Source: Rhizomys pruinosus
Lineage: Eukaryota > Chordata > Mammalia > Rodentia > Spalacidae
Direction: 5' to 3'
DNA length: 64,000 nt
Assembly: GCA_009823505.1 (NCBI GenBank)
Contig: VZQC01000265.1
Location: 1,740,707-1,804,706, forward strand
The notes below the pieces were generated by a model that did not search any database, had not been told where the DNA came from, and worked only from the letters and a program-made list of their open reading frames with translations. The position numbers and the translations under genes are program-made. Below, piece after piece: positions 11,318-22,314 of the stretch (positions within the stretch are counted from its first letter, which is position 1; every line of letters starts with the position of its first letter).

Positions 11318-12438
11318 TTACTCTGTTATGCTTTTGGTAATTTCTCTCTTGAGTTGTTCTTTGAATTGCTTCAGGTATTTTCTGAAGTGTTTTTTTTTTT
11401 TTGACATATGTTCATTCATTTTGTTTATGTCATGAAAGATTTTTCTTTCTCCTTCAACTATGATTGACATTTTTGCTGGGTATAGTAATCTGGGTTTGCA
11501 TCTAAAGTCATATAGTACTGGGAATACTTTGGTCCATGATCTTCTGGCTTTCATGGTTTGCACTAAGTCAGGTGTGATTCTGATGGGCTTCCCCTTGTAT
11601 GTAACTTGTTTTTCTCTTCTGGCTTTCAGTATTTTGTCCTTGTTTTGAGCATCTGTTGCTTTAACTATGATATGACGTGGGGAATTTCTTTTCTGGTTTA
11701 GTCTATTTGGTGTTCTATGTGCTTCTTGTATTTCTATGGGTTTGTCTTTTTTCAGTTTGGGGAAGTTTTCTTCTATTATTCTGTTGAAGATTGGATCAAT
11801 ACCATTCTCTTGGGATTCTTCTCCTTCCTCTATCCCTATGATGCTGAGGTTTGGTCTTTTCATAGTGTCCCACATTTCCTGGTTGTTCCACTCATGTGTT
11901 TTTTTTTTTTTTTAACTTTTTCATAATCTTTACTTGAGGTTTCTAGCTGCGCTGTGTTATCCTGTCGATCTGATATTCCTTTTTCTGCTTCTCCCATTCT
12001 GCTTCCGAGGCTTTTTCCCATCCTTTCCTGCTGATTGGATGAATGTTCAATTTCCTTTTTTATTTCATCCTGTGATTTCTTCAGTATTTCCACTTCCTTC
12101 CAGAGTTTGACATTCTCTCCCTCTAGTTCTTTTCGGAGTTTGTATTTTTCTCCCTCTAGTTCTTTTCTGAGTTTATCAATCTCTCCTTTTAGTTCTTTCC
12201 AGAGTTTGTCATTCTTTCCTTGTAGTTCCTTCATGAGTTTTTCATTCTCTCCCTTTAATTCTCTGATTTGTTCTTTATAGTCTTTGAATATGTCTACAAT
12301 TGTTCTTCTAAGGTCAGTATCTTGGTTCTCTTCCAGGGAGATCTCATTGTTGGGATCTTCTACAGGATTGGTTGACTTCAGTGGGGATTTATTTTGAGCT
12401 TTTCCCATATTGGTGTATTTCTGTGGTGTTTTTGGCAT
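11318..12438 (-). pseudogene. L1 ORF1, split by one frameshift
   Basis: Two overlapping minus-strand frames make up ORF1p, the trimeric RNA chaperone of L1. The first (12438-11860, 192 codons) is a coiled coil with five 11-residue repeats of the pattern LxGExxKLxKE at about residues 63-117. The second (11875-11318, 185 codons) holds the RNA-recognition domain and C-terminal domain: 'RPNLSIIGIEEGEESQENG' near its start and 'KDKILKARREKQVTYKGK' in the middle. The frame is lost at an A-run at about 11897-11912 (minus sense), a typical slippage site. Combined length is close to the usual ~370 residues. No other disabling change is obvious in ORF1. Confidence 0.88.
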
Positions 12439-12935
12439 GTGTATTTTGTTGTTGTTATTGTTGTTTTTCCCTCTTTGTTTATTTGTTTGCCTTCCATTGC
12501 TAATCTCAAATGATTAATATGAAGGACTGGTTGATCACTCAGTTTGCTTCCTGTTGGTTTCTTCCTCAGTTTTGACTATGCAGCCTCCAATCACTGACAT
12601 TGCTGGATCCTCCCAACAGCATTAAACTGCAGCACCAGCAGTTTATACTTTCCACCTCAGTATCAGTAGCTTGAGCAGTGTGTGGGGGGGTGGGGGAGTT
12701 TGAATCCTTTGGCCCGCTCACCAGTCCCCACCTGGGCAGCTGGGCAAAGAGAGTGTGTGCCCCTGGTTGACCTTCTAGCCACACAAGCAGTTCCTCTCTA
12801 TGGTCCTAGCTTTGGGCAGCACCTGCAGAGGTGGGCTGCCAGCCGATGGCCTGCATGGCACAGACTAACCTGGGCGGTTGGGCACAGAGAGTGTGTACCC
12901 CTGACTGACCTTCTACAGTTAAAGTAAATTTTGAT
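12439..12935 (-). promoter_or_regulatory. L1 5'UTR with two promoter monomers
   Basis: Upstream of ORF1 (minus sense) there are two related blocks, at about 12715-12785 and 12850-12920. Both contain 'gggca...gagagtgtgt.cccct' and 'tgaccttcta' and are offset by ~137 bp. Rodent L1 promoters are usually tandem monomers in this position, so I read these as monomer remnants. The homology ends near 12920-12935. Confidence 0.65.
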
Positions 12936-13515
12936 ACTTGCAAATTGACTTGTTGAATTGTACTCCAAGATAGTCCTGAATAAGATATTATTACCAAACA
13001 AAGTAAGTTAAACCAAGGTATCAAATATTCAAATGTATTATGTAAACAGTACTTAAGGAGTAATTATTCACATTGCTTCTCTGTTAACAGCTCTTTTCCA
13101 ATATTACCAAATCTACAAAGATAAAGAACATGTAAAGTCACCTTAGGATGGATTACTATGACCTGAACACTGACACCCCATCCATTAGGGCCCACACCCA
13201 ATATTTAATACTATTAAGTTTGCTGATTCAATTCAATCAACAACTTTCAAAACTTTGCGTGTATACATTTGGATAACACATTCAGTGTGATACTTATTAC
13301 TTTGTCCTCATAACTGCAGTTTATCTTTAACTTTTATAAGACACAACCTTTCCAAGGTACACACAATGAACTTTATTATCACAGACATTGTAGACAAGAT
13401 CTTCATAGCCCTCATCTTCCTCAAGAAGGCAAGGATGGCAGTATATGGGGCAAAAAAACCTTTTCTCCTAGAAGATTCATTTAATAAACTCATTAAAGAC
13501 TTTTAATTCTAATCT
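12936..13515. other. No recognised feature
   Basis: AT-rich sequence with no supported gene or repeat. Confidence 0.5.
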
Positions 13516-14026
13516 TCTAAGAGAGGCCCAGACTGACTCCATTTTGAGTATAACCACCATTTCAAGTAGTTACTGGAACCTGCCCGATTCAGGGAAAAGA
13601 TCAATTGCTCAAGGTTTATTGGCAACTGACCTTTTCAGGGACGAGATCAGTTGCTCCAGGCCTCAAGAACAGATAATAAAACTTAAATTTGTTTAAAGAT
13701 AACTGTTGGTATGCGAGGGCAGGTAGACTGACCCAACATTTCCTCATTCCAGCTGCAGAATTGTGTCTAAAGATAACTGTTGTTATGTGGGGTGCCGTTG
13801 GGCTGACCTAACCATGAGCTGTAACCCTACTATTATCCAATAAGGCTAGAAGTTACCCAAACCCCACTAAAATTCCCCCAGACCCTGCATAAAAGTCCTG
13901 CGAGGCAAATTATCTGAGTCAGAGCCTTTTTCCTCCCACCCCAGCATGCTGGTTCAATTTTTCCTGAAATAAAGTCTTGGTTTTCCATCCTTCAGTGTGT
14001 CTGGTGTGGAATCTCAGACTTTAACA
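13516..14026 (+). mobile_element. Solo LTR, family S, plus strand
   Basis: This 511-bp copy pairs with 17687-18193 in the opposite orientation. In plus sense it has a TATA-like 'tgcataaaag' at 13887, a polyadenylation signal in 'gaaataaagtcttgg' at 13967, and ends 'ttaaca'. A 4-bp direct repeat 'atct' flanks it (13512-13515, 14027-14030). No internal ERV sequence is attached, so this is a solo LTR left by LTR-LTR recombination. The short duplication and layout suggest a class I-type LTR; the family is not named. Confidence 0.8.
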
Positions 14027-14030
14027 ATCT

Positions 14031-15004
14031 CTCTTAATGCTTTGGCTGTTTGGTAGCAACAGCATCCTTGTTTACACATTTTACTTTGACAATAAACTCA
14101 GCAGGTCCTCCTGTTTGTGGCTTCATAAACCATTCTCTGTAGATGTTGGGCAGTAAACAATTGGCTGCCATGCTCTCTTGGAAATGGACATTCTCCAGGC
14201 CCAGCGCCTATGATACTCCATACACAGCTGTCCATTTTATTTGGATCATGTAAATAACACCTTTCAAAGCTTGGCATAGATGCCAAGCCCTCCCCAAGCC
14301 AAGGTAGAGCAGTAACTGTGCCCTTTGGGATGTTGAATCTGCAGGAGATAGTGGTTTCCCCTTGCCAGACCCAAGCACACCAGAAGAGTTAGTTCCTGAT
14401 CCAGGCACTTTGATTTCTTGGGAGACTCCTTAGGACTGTATACTACATGAAGACCAGACTAACTGTCCTTTTAGTTTTGTTTAATGGAGAATTGCTAGTT
14501 TCTGTTATTCCTGATATCCCTAATAAGGCCTAGCATTTTCTCCCTGCGTGGGATTCCTGGGAAAGTTCCAATTACCCGGGAGTCTGTTATTTCAATAGTC
14601 TACTAAGAACAGGGATTCAGGTGTGGCTAATTTTTTTTTCATTCCCAGCAGGATGGTTCCAAGTTTAATAAACAGTTGTCAAAGCAAAAGCATAACTCTC
14701 ACCTCAAGGGGGATAAGAGATAGCTTATTCGGGAGCCAAACATGAGTGACCATGGCCCAGGAATACAGATTTAGGCTACCCCAAATACCATGTTCCAGTG
14801 TAGTAACAGTTGAATTACAGGTTTCTAGTAACAGAGCAAAAAAATGTCGTAAATGAAGACACTTTGAAATACAATGGTGGATGTATCCAGGTGGGAAGTC
14901 ATGGCTAAGTGGGGGTTTTCCTACTAAAGGTCTCAGATGCTATCTGAGGACATTTTTAGCATTTTGATTGGTGAAATCTGGTGGTCTGCTCAGTTAACAC
15001 ATTT
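14031..15004. other. No recognised feature
   Basis: Single-copy-looking sequence. Frames at 14098-14408 (-) are short and show no family resemblance. Confidence 0.5.
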
Positions 15005-15046
15005 CAAAAGGTTTTTTCTTTTTTTTTTATTACTTCTTTATTTTTT

Positions 15047-15295
15047 TTTCATTTTTTAACAATAAGTAATAATTTATGAGTACAAGCATCCTTCATGTAA
15101 AACCAACTTGCAAGCAGTTGTGCCCAAACCCACACAGCCCAAGGGTCCCACCATCCAGCTGGGGGGGGGCTTGTATGTTCAGTCAAGTTGATCAAATAAG
15201 TGTCCAGACTATATTGCTGTAGTTTCACCATTCACCCCAATCGCAGCCCCTCTTCTGCAGATTGTTCCCTAGGCTTAGAAAAGCAGCCCCCTGCT
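15047..15295 (-). mobile_element. R1 element, 5'-truncated, with A-rich tail
   Basis: This minus-strand copy holds only the last ~240 bp of R1, from 'gcttagaaaagcagccccc' to 'gttaaaaaatg' (minus sense), then A-rich sequence seen as T-rich 15005-15050. Truncation at the 5' side plus a poly(A)-like 3' tail is what L1-driven insertion produces. Confidence 0.7.
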
Positions 15296-15365
15296 TTTTT
15301 ATTTTTAACCAGGAGGAAGTAGCTTTCCCATAATGGTCCTTGATGGCCAAATATCTCTCCTTCCA

Positions 15366-15592
15366 TATACTTTAAATTTTTTTATTATTTTTTGTTTTAT
15401 GTGTATGAGTGTATGGCCATCATGTGTATAGTGCACCCATGTTGTACAATGCCCAAGAAGGTCAGAAGAGGGCACTGGACCCCCTGGAACGGGAATTATA
15501 GATGTTTGTTAGCCACCATGTGGGTGCTGGAAATTGAATCTGGGTCCTAAGAGCAGCCAGTGCTCTTAACCAATAGCCACCTCTCCATCCCC
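15366..15592 (-). mobile_element. B2 SINE, old
   Basis: A diverged minus-strand B2: the head ends with 'cacctctccatcccc' at 15592 and the tail is the T-rich 15366-15400. It lacks the 18-bp internal duplication. Confidence 0.85.
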
Positions 15593-15654
15593 AAGCCCTA
15601 ACTTTTTAATATTTATAATTTTGAACATGAAATTACACAAGGATTGTGACTGTT

Positions 15655-15677
15655 TTTTTTTTTCATATGTGGAAATT

Positions 15678-15713
<36 letters not shown>

Positions 15714-15955
15714 TTTTATTTTTAACAAATCTAGACCCATGTTCCCGCTCATTCCCCCACCCCACCAGAGCTCGTGCATTCTGCCAAACATGCTTTCCAT
15801 CTCTTAGTCTTTCTCAATATTTTCCATGGGGAAGTTGACTGTTTTGAGCAGAAGTTCACTGTTTCAGTCAGTTCTTTGATGCAGTATTTTCTGTTGTTGT
15901 TGTTTCCAAAATGCATTATGCCCAACTGCTTTGTACAAAAGCTCAGGGGGCCTTC
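15655..15955 (-). mobile_element. L1 3' end (tail type A)
   Basis: Minus-strand L1 3'UTR: 'gcattctgccaaacatgctt' (15776), 'gttgactgttttgagcagaa' (15835), a (GTT)n block near 15892, and truncation at about 15955. The T-rich run (TTTA)n at 15676-15720 is the expanded A-tail. Confidence 0.85.
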
Positions 15956-16177
15956 AGGATGTTAGGTTAGAAACAGCAGTGGGAAAGGGCTGGCTATTAG
16001 AGCACAGAAAGAAGGCCCAAGACAAGGTGTAAATGGGCTCTGAATCTGCAACATCCCAAATGCTCCACAGGCATTGAAGTGTTAATCTGTTGATCACCCT
16101 TGCAGAAAGCTCAGTCCAAGATGCAGGATTTATTTTTCTGGGCACATTCCTTCACACAGAAATGCATTTGAAACATG

Positions 16178-16562
16178 AGTGTGATGGCTATTCTGGTTGT
16201 CAGCTTGACATACTTAGGAAGAGGGAACTTTAAATGAAGAATTTCCACCATCAAACCGGCCTGTGAGCATGTTTGTGGGCCATTTTTTAAATTCTAATTA
16301 ATGTGGAAGGCCCCAGCCCATCTTGGCAGGGTTATGCCTAGGTAGGTAGCCCTGGCTGTACAAGAGAGTTAGATGAACATGTGCTGGGAGCAAGCACATG
16401 AACATCACTCCTCGGGGTTTCTGCTTCATATCCTGCTTGAGTCTGTGCCCTTCCTTCCCTTGTGATGGACCGGAAATATAAGTCAAAGATGAAATAAACT
16501 CTTTCCTTCCCAAGTTGCTTTTGGTCATGGTGTTTATCATAGCAGAACAGCAAACTGGAAAA
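16178..16562 (+). mobile_element. MaLR-like LTR
   Basis: Rodent MaLR-type landmarks occur in order: 'gtgatggctattctggttgt' (16181), 'gtcagcttgaca', 'gatgaaataaactctttcct' (16488, with AATAAA) and 'tgtttatcatagcagaacag' (16531). The overall layout fits an ORR1/MT-type solo LTR; the subfamily is not decided. Confidence 0.7.
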
Positions 16563-17686
16563 ATGCTTTAATGGAGACTTCAACAGATCTTTTTGTGTCC
16601 TTTCTGTAATAGGTAAAAAAAGAAAAAAAGAAAAAAAACCCTCTTTATGTTCTCACACTGTCAACTCTAAATCAATCAAGATCTCATTGTCTATTGTCTC
16701 TACAAAAATAGATGTAAATTCCCACCTATGGCAGAAGTAATATCTGAATTTTCCATATATTACTTAACTATAATATGTTACCTTTATTCAGATGCAAATT
16801 ATGCTAAATGACATCAATAATACCCATCTCCATTTCCTAATTTTTGTCATTTGTTCATTATAAAAGTATATCAAATTCTTCAAATATAAAGCAGATTTTT
16901 TTCCTTTAATTAGAATATATTTGTTTACAACTGTACTGCCTAAAATACCAGGCTTAATCTTTTGATAGCAGAGTACTATTTCACATAAGGCTGAGAGGTA
17001 GACAGCTTTTATTGTCTTTCTTCAAATATGAGATATTATACACTTAGGAACAGAAAATATGAGCCAGAAAATAGCAAGTACTTCAAAAAATTAGAGTTTA
17101 GATGGCATTGTCTTCGGAAAATGTGTTCTAAGCTTTGCCTTTATAAAGATTTTATGTTTGCAGAACACAAACAAATATAATATGTAAATAATCCTTTAAT
17201 AATTAGGATCATACTTACACTGTTCTTTATACTTATTAATTAGCTTTTTTGTTTTGTTTTTTATTAGCTTTTTTTTGAAGAAGCATTTGAAACCTTGGCT
17301 AAATATAGTAAATATAACCATATGTCTCTCACAGCTCCGTGGAGTTTAACAGCACTAGCAAGAATCAAAAGATGGTTTTAGACCAATTACATGTTCAGAG
17401 GACAGTGCTAGTGAGCACTAGCAGATGCACTACCTGATGTAGAAGTTTATCCCATATAACAATAAAAAAACCCAGCAACCAGTCAAAGAAAGGAGATGCG
17501 TAGCAGACTTATAGGCAGGAGAACCCAAATGCTAGGGGTTTTCCCATTTGAACTGTACTGAATGGAAACTTCATAATCTCAAAAGTTTTACTAACCATGT
17601 GTAATGTTCAGCTGTAAAACATAACATAAATAAAAGAGGAAGTATTAGTTACCTTTGTACACAGGCCTGAAATCAAAATTAGTAAC
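16563..17686. other. No recognised feature
   Basis: AT-rich sequence without supported coding frames or repeats. Confidence 0.5.
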
Positions 17687-18193
17687 TGTTAGGGTCTGAG
17701 AATCCATACCAGACACACTGAAGGATGGAAAACCAAGACTTTATTTCAGGAAAAAGTAAAGCAACATGCTGGGGTGGGAGGAAAAATGCTCCAACCCTGA
17801 TAACTTGGCTTGCAGGCCTTTTATACAGGGTCTAGTGGAATTTTAGTGGCATTTGGGTAACTTCTAGCCTTATTGGATAATAGCAGGATTACCACTCATA
17901 GTTAGCTCAGCCCACCAGCGCCCACATACCAAAGGTTATCTTTAGACTCAAACATATGACTGGAACTAGGAAATGTTGGGTCAGTCCACCTGCCCTCACA
18001 TACCAACAGTTATATTTAACAAGTTTAAATTTTATTAGCTTTTCTTGAGGCTTCGAGCAACTGACCTGTCCCAGAAAAGGTCAGTTGCCAATAAACCTTG
18101 AGCAATTGACCATTTCCCTGAATTGGGCAGGTTCCAGTAACTGCTTAAATTGTGGCTATACTCAAAATGGAATCAGTGTGGGCCTCTCTTACA
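17687..18193 (-). mobile_element. Solo LTR, family S, minus strand
   Basis: The 507-bp minus-strand partner of 13516-14026. It begins 'tgttagggtctgagaatcca' and ends 'gcctctcttaca' (plus sense), giving TG...CA termini. A 5-bp direct repeat 'gtaac' flanks it (17682-17686, 18194-18198). The polyadenylation-signal complement 'gactttatttcagg' is at 17735 and the TATA-like complement 'ccttttatacagg' at 17818. Confidence 0.88.
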
Positions 18194-18198
18194 GTAAC

Positions 18199-18349
18199 CA
18201 AAGAGAAGAGTTGTAAGAAAAAGCCAAACGGAATAAGATCTCTGTTGTAATTTACATATCTTGGTAACTCTGTCTTTGAATTTTTGTTGAGTTCATCCTA
18301 CACCAACTTAAGCTGAGAGTTTTGTATATATTTTAAAGATTTCTATGTG

Positions 18350-18386
<37 letters not shown>

Positions 18387-18825
18387 TAGATACATAAAAT
18401 ATGTGTGTGTGAACATCTTTGAAGAAAATTTTATCCTATCATTATAAGATTGTTAATTCCTCTGTCAATCTTTCTTTTCCCTTCTGATGATAATATTAGG
18501 AAGAAGTGTTTTTTCTCAATTTTGTTTCCTTAGGGAGTGTTACTCGAAATGAAGATATAGAATAATTAAACTCAGTTGGGACCTAGGGGGAAAATGTGCA
18601 AAGAAACACATTTCAGTAAACAACACAAAGAGGCACCCTCACATGCAGGTGAGAACATCTTGTTTCCTCTTCGTAGTTTTTTGGTTCTTTACATTCAGTG
18701 GAAATTCTCTAGTTAATGAACTATAGAAATTATTAGTATACTAATTCTTTTCACTCAGTTGTTTGTTGTATTCTTGAAAGTAAATTACTTGTAAATTACT
18801 AGAACGTTAGTTTTAAATTTTTTTT
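18199..18825. other. No gene; short (TA)n run
   Basis: A TA microsatellite lies at 18357-18382. Nothing else is recognised. Confidence 0.5.
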
Positions 18826-18970
18826 TACCTTTTCGAGACAGGGTCTCCCTGTAGCCCCAGCTGTCCTGGAACTCACTCTGTAGACCAGGCTGGCCTTGAA
18901 CTCATAACGATCCGCTTGCCTCTGCCTCCCAAGTGCTAGGATTAAAGGCGCACGCCACCACACCTGGCTA
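18826..18970 (-). mobile_element. B1 SINE
   Basis: A complete minus-strand B1: 'cgagacagggtctccctgta' (18834) to 'cacgccaccacacctggcta' (18951). An approximate direct repeat 'tagttttaatttt' is on both sides. Confidence 0.92.
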
Positions 18971-18979
18971 GTTTTAATT

Positions 18980-20490
18980 TTTAATTGAGCTTTTTTGAAA
19001 TTCATACAATAGTTCTTAATGAAATTTAGACCACTCCACCATCATGACGCCATCAACCCCCCCCCCCCACTGAACTTGGTGTACTCTGCCAAACATGTTA
19101 AGTCCTGTGCAATCAAGTATTTGTTTTGTTTTATTGATTTTTTTCCATTTTTTATTGATTTTTGTGTATTTCATACATCATTTCTCAATTCAGTTTAGGC
19201 ATATTCCCCTTTCTCTTCCCCCCACCTCACCCCACCCCAGACCATGAATTCTGTCATAACTGTACTGTATCTTTCAGTCTTTTTTTTTATGCTTAGGAAT
19301 TCACATTTTCCTCTACATTATCTAAAATATGGATACATATTCTTCACCCATGTACAGTAATTACAGAGTCTGAGAATATAATTGGTGGGTGGATTCTAGA
19401 GCCCGTTGAGAGATTCACATTATACCAACATAGTTGCTTTCAGATAAACAAAAATATAACAATAATGTCATTTAGCTTGCCTTTCGTCTGGGGGATTTGA
19501 TGCTAGCATCCACAAATGAGGGAAACCATTCTCCATTTGTCTTTCTGGGTCTGTGTTGCTTCACTAAGCATAATGGCTTCAAGCTCCATCCATTTACTTG
19601 CAAAGTTCATAATGCCATCTTTCTTTACCGCTGAATAGTACTCTGTTGTGTAGATGTACCACATTATTTCATCCACTCATCTATTGAGGAGCATTTGGGT
19701 TGGTTCCAGCTCTTTGCTATTGTGAAGAGAGCCGCAATAAACATGGATGTGCATGCATCTTTGAGGTAGGATGAGTCTTTGGGGTATATACCCTGGAGTG
19801 GTATGAGTGGGTCAGGTGGGAGGCTCATCTGAGACTTTTAAGGGATCTCCACACTGCTTTCCATAGTGGTTGTACAAGTTTGCATTCCCACCAGCAGTGG
19901 ATGAGTGTTCCCTTTTCCCCACAACCTCTCCAATATCTGTTGTCTTTTGTTTCTTGATCTTAATCGTATTGGAATGAAATGATATCTGAGAGTGGTTTTA
20001 ATTTCCATTTCCTTATTTTATTAATAATTCCTTAATGATGTTGAACACTTTTTAAGATGTTTCTCAGCCATCTTTACTTTCTTACTGGTGAAGTCTCTGT
20101 TCAGCTCTTTACTCCATCTTTTGAGTAAGTCATTTGTCTTCTTACTTCTTTGTTTTTTGAGTAGTTTATATATTCTTGATGCCAATGCTCTATCAGATGT
20201 ATCACTGGTAAAGATTTCCTCCCACTCCGTGGGTTTTCTCTTCACTTTCTTGATTGTTTCTTTCGCTGTACAGAAGCTTTTGAGTTTTATGAGGTCCCAT
20301 TTGTTGATTGTTGACCTTACTTCCTATGCAGCTGCTGTCTGGTTTAGAAAGTCTTTTCCTACACCTATGTCTTGTAGGTTGTTGCCAACTTTTTCCTCTA
20401 TCAACTTCAGGGTTTCGGGCTTCACATTGAGATCTTTGATCCACTTGGAATTGATTTTTGTACAGGGCTCAAGCTGCTTGGCCTTGTACA
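18980..20490 (-). mobile_element. L1 3' ends, 5'-truncated
   Basis: A short L1 tail (18980-19110) precedes a longer minus-strand L1. The longer one has a 3'UTR of tail type B ('aattcagtttaggcatattc' at 19188, 'tagcatccacaaatgaggga' at 19503) and the ORF2 C-terminal region from about 19530 to 20470. Frames 20202-20444 and 20021-20245 carry recognisable ORF2p pieces. Homology stops abruptly at about 20475. Confidence 0.85.
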
Positions 20491-21035
20491 GCACCAAGGA
20501 AAAATAGGTCTCCCTTTGCCTCTACTATAGTTGTTGGTTTGCTGGGTCAGGCAGGCCAGCTGTAGTTATAACACTTGCTATCTATTTATTAACACCTCTG
20601 GCTGCTGGGATAGGGTCCAGTTGGGCAAACTTCTACCACCCCAGCAAGACTTTCTAAGTTCAACTTGGGCAGGGGATTCATTATCCACAGCCTGAACAGG
20701 TTTTATTCTTCATAAGCCTTTTGTGAACTGTTCCTCAGGCTTTAAAGCCTCCCAGAGGGTTTTTAAGACAGAATTTGGATTTTGGTCAACTTTTTTCTTA
20801 ACAAACTTGGGCTTGACATAAATCTGGCCACATTTGCATCCTAGAAACACCAGAAGACTTCCTTTTCTGTTTTATCCTTTTACTCTCTCTTCCAGATTAC
20901 TTCACTCCTCCACAGACATATTTTACATGTTGGTCTAAGTCACCAAGGTTTGACAAAGCATCTACTACTTTATGAAGACTCAGTCTCATCAAGGGATTCG
21001 GCACAGCCATTAAAGTTTCATACCACTTGTCCCTC
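20491..21035 (-). other. Unidentified sequence with a short minus-strand frame
   Basis: I recognise no family. Read on the minus strand from about 20817, an open stretch of ~37 codons includes 'NSVLKTLWEALKPEEQF' before a stop. The composition looks protein-like, but the stretch is too short to assign. It may be an ERV interior piece attached to the LTR-like sequence that follows. Confidence 0.25.
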
Positions 21036-21480
21036 TCCTATCATTTTCCACACCCATTGCCGCCCAGTTCCCTGGTTACCAGACAAAACAAAAACCAGAC
21101 TCTCTAATCCTAGTTTAAGGCTAGAGAGTTTAATCAGGCTTGCCCACAAAGTGATGGAGGGAAGTGTACACTCACTGGCCAAGCAGCAATTCTCCTTTCC
21201 AACTTGGCTGCTCAGTGCCCTTACATTAATTCTGTGTCTTCTGACCATGGGGGCAAAATGGCAAGTGACCACCACATGAGTGGTGGGCTTTTTATATGCC
21301 CTGGTCCCCAAATGGTGCCAGTGGCCTTCCAGAGTTTCACACACCTCAGTAAGCATTGCGCTAACAAAAGGATCATGGAAATCTTGCTGCAGGCTTTGTC
21401 TGCCCTTAGCCCCTCCCTCTAAGTAAACCAGACACCATCTTAGTAGTTTGCAGCTTGTCTGATGATAAGTCCACTTCAAA
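21036..21480 (-). mobile_element. Possible LTR, minus strand
   Basis: In minus sense, the TATA-like 'gcatataaaaagcccacca' (21284-21302) lies ~160 bases before 'tgattaaactctctagcc', an AATAAA-like signal at about 21121-21138. That spacing fits U3-R of an LTR. No second copy or target-site duplication was found, and the minus-strand 153-codon frame (21479-21018) has no recognised domain. Confidence 0.35.
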
Positions 21481-21504
21481 GAAGATGTATTTTATCCCAC
21501 ACAT

Positions 21505-21575
21505 TCAATGCTGCAGAGGTGAGAAGAAGCCATCAGATCCCCTGGAACTGAGTTACAGGTGGTTGTTAGACATTT
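21505..21575 (-). mobile_element. B2 SINE fragment
   Basis: The middle of an old B2: 'atgctgcagaggtgagaaga' followed by 'cccctggaactgagttacag', then loss of homology. Confidence 0.55.
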
Positions 21576-21860
21576 TCAGAAAAGTACTGAAAACCGTCCA
21601 AACTTTTATGTTACTGCTGTGGTACAGAATCACATAAGGAAGTGCAAGAACGTATAAGATTTCTGTTGCTGCCATAATTACTAATACTGCTCTTATGCTA
21701 GTAAGTCTGCCTCTGTGAACTTGGGCATATCTTTTAACTGTTTCTTTAATAGAGAAATAGGATTATTATGCTGCTTTTTTCAGGAAGAAGTAAAAAATAG
21801 TTTATAAGACAGGGTCACCCCAAAAGTACTCTGTAAATATAAGATCCTAGGTATTAATGT

Positions 21861-22280
21861 CTTTCTCAAACACTGTGCCAGTTTTTTTTTTCTCAACTTG
21901 ACACAAACTAGGGACATCTGGCAAAAGGAAATCTCACTTGAAAAATTTTCTCCATCAGATTTGCCCTTGGCCATATTTCCATGTCTCTGAGACATTTTTA
22001 TAATTCTAGTTTTTGTAGAAGGGCTTGGCCCACTGTGGGTAATACCATCTCTACACAGGTTGGCCTGGTTTAGATAAGAGATAACTTGACAAGCTAGGGG
22101 AAGCAAGCCAGTAAGCTGTTCCTCCATGGTCTTTGCTCCATTTCTAACCTCCAGATTCCAACCTTTTGTTTCTGGTTTGGCTTCCTTTCATGATATGAGC
22201 TAAAATAATCCGTTGTTCCCAAAGTTGATTTTGGTTATGATGTATATTATAGCAATAGAAAACAAACTAGAACAATTGCC
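21861..22280 (+). mobile_element. MaLR-like LTR
   Basis: Rodent MaLR pattern: 'tctcaacttgacacaaacta' (21892), 'cccactgtgggtaatacc' (22030), 'gctaaaataatccgttgttc' (22200) and 'tagcaatagaaaacaaacta' (22250). This is an ORR1/MT-type layout. Confidence 0.7.
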
Positions 22281-22314
22281 TTATTTCTTTGTCTCTGAAT
22301 TTTTTGAAGCATAA

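Larger units (their letters stand above)
7681..12935 (-). mobile_element. L1 with 5' end, internally deleted
   Basis: On the minus strand, the 5'UTR (12439-12935) leads to ORF1 (12438-11318), ORF2 (from 11298) and a 3'UTR ending near 7770. The ORF2 start is intact enough to show the endonuclease: 'LNINGLN' and 'LQETHL' in frame 11104-11298. ORF2 then decays: a deletion near 8280-8330 removes roughly 1.6 kb between the reverse-transcriptase palm and the C-terminal region (compare 31279-33000). A nested B2 (10027-10270) and a partial B1-like piece (9030-9085) interrupt it further. It cannot be autonomous. Confidence 0.85.

Noticed and set aside
12035..12280. Ser/Phe-rich plus-strand frame
   Set aside because: It is the antisense shadow of the L1 ORF1 coiled coil.
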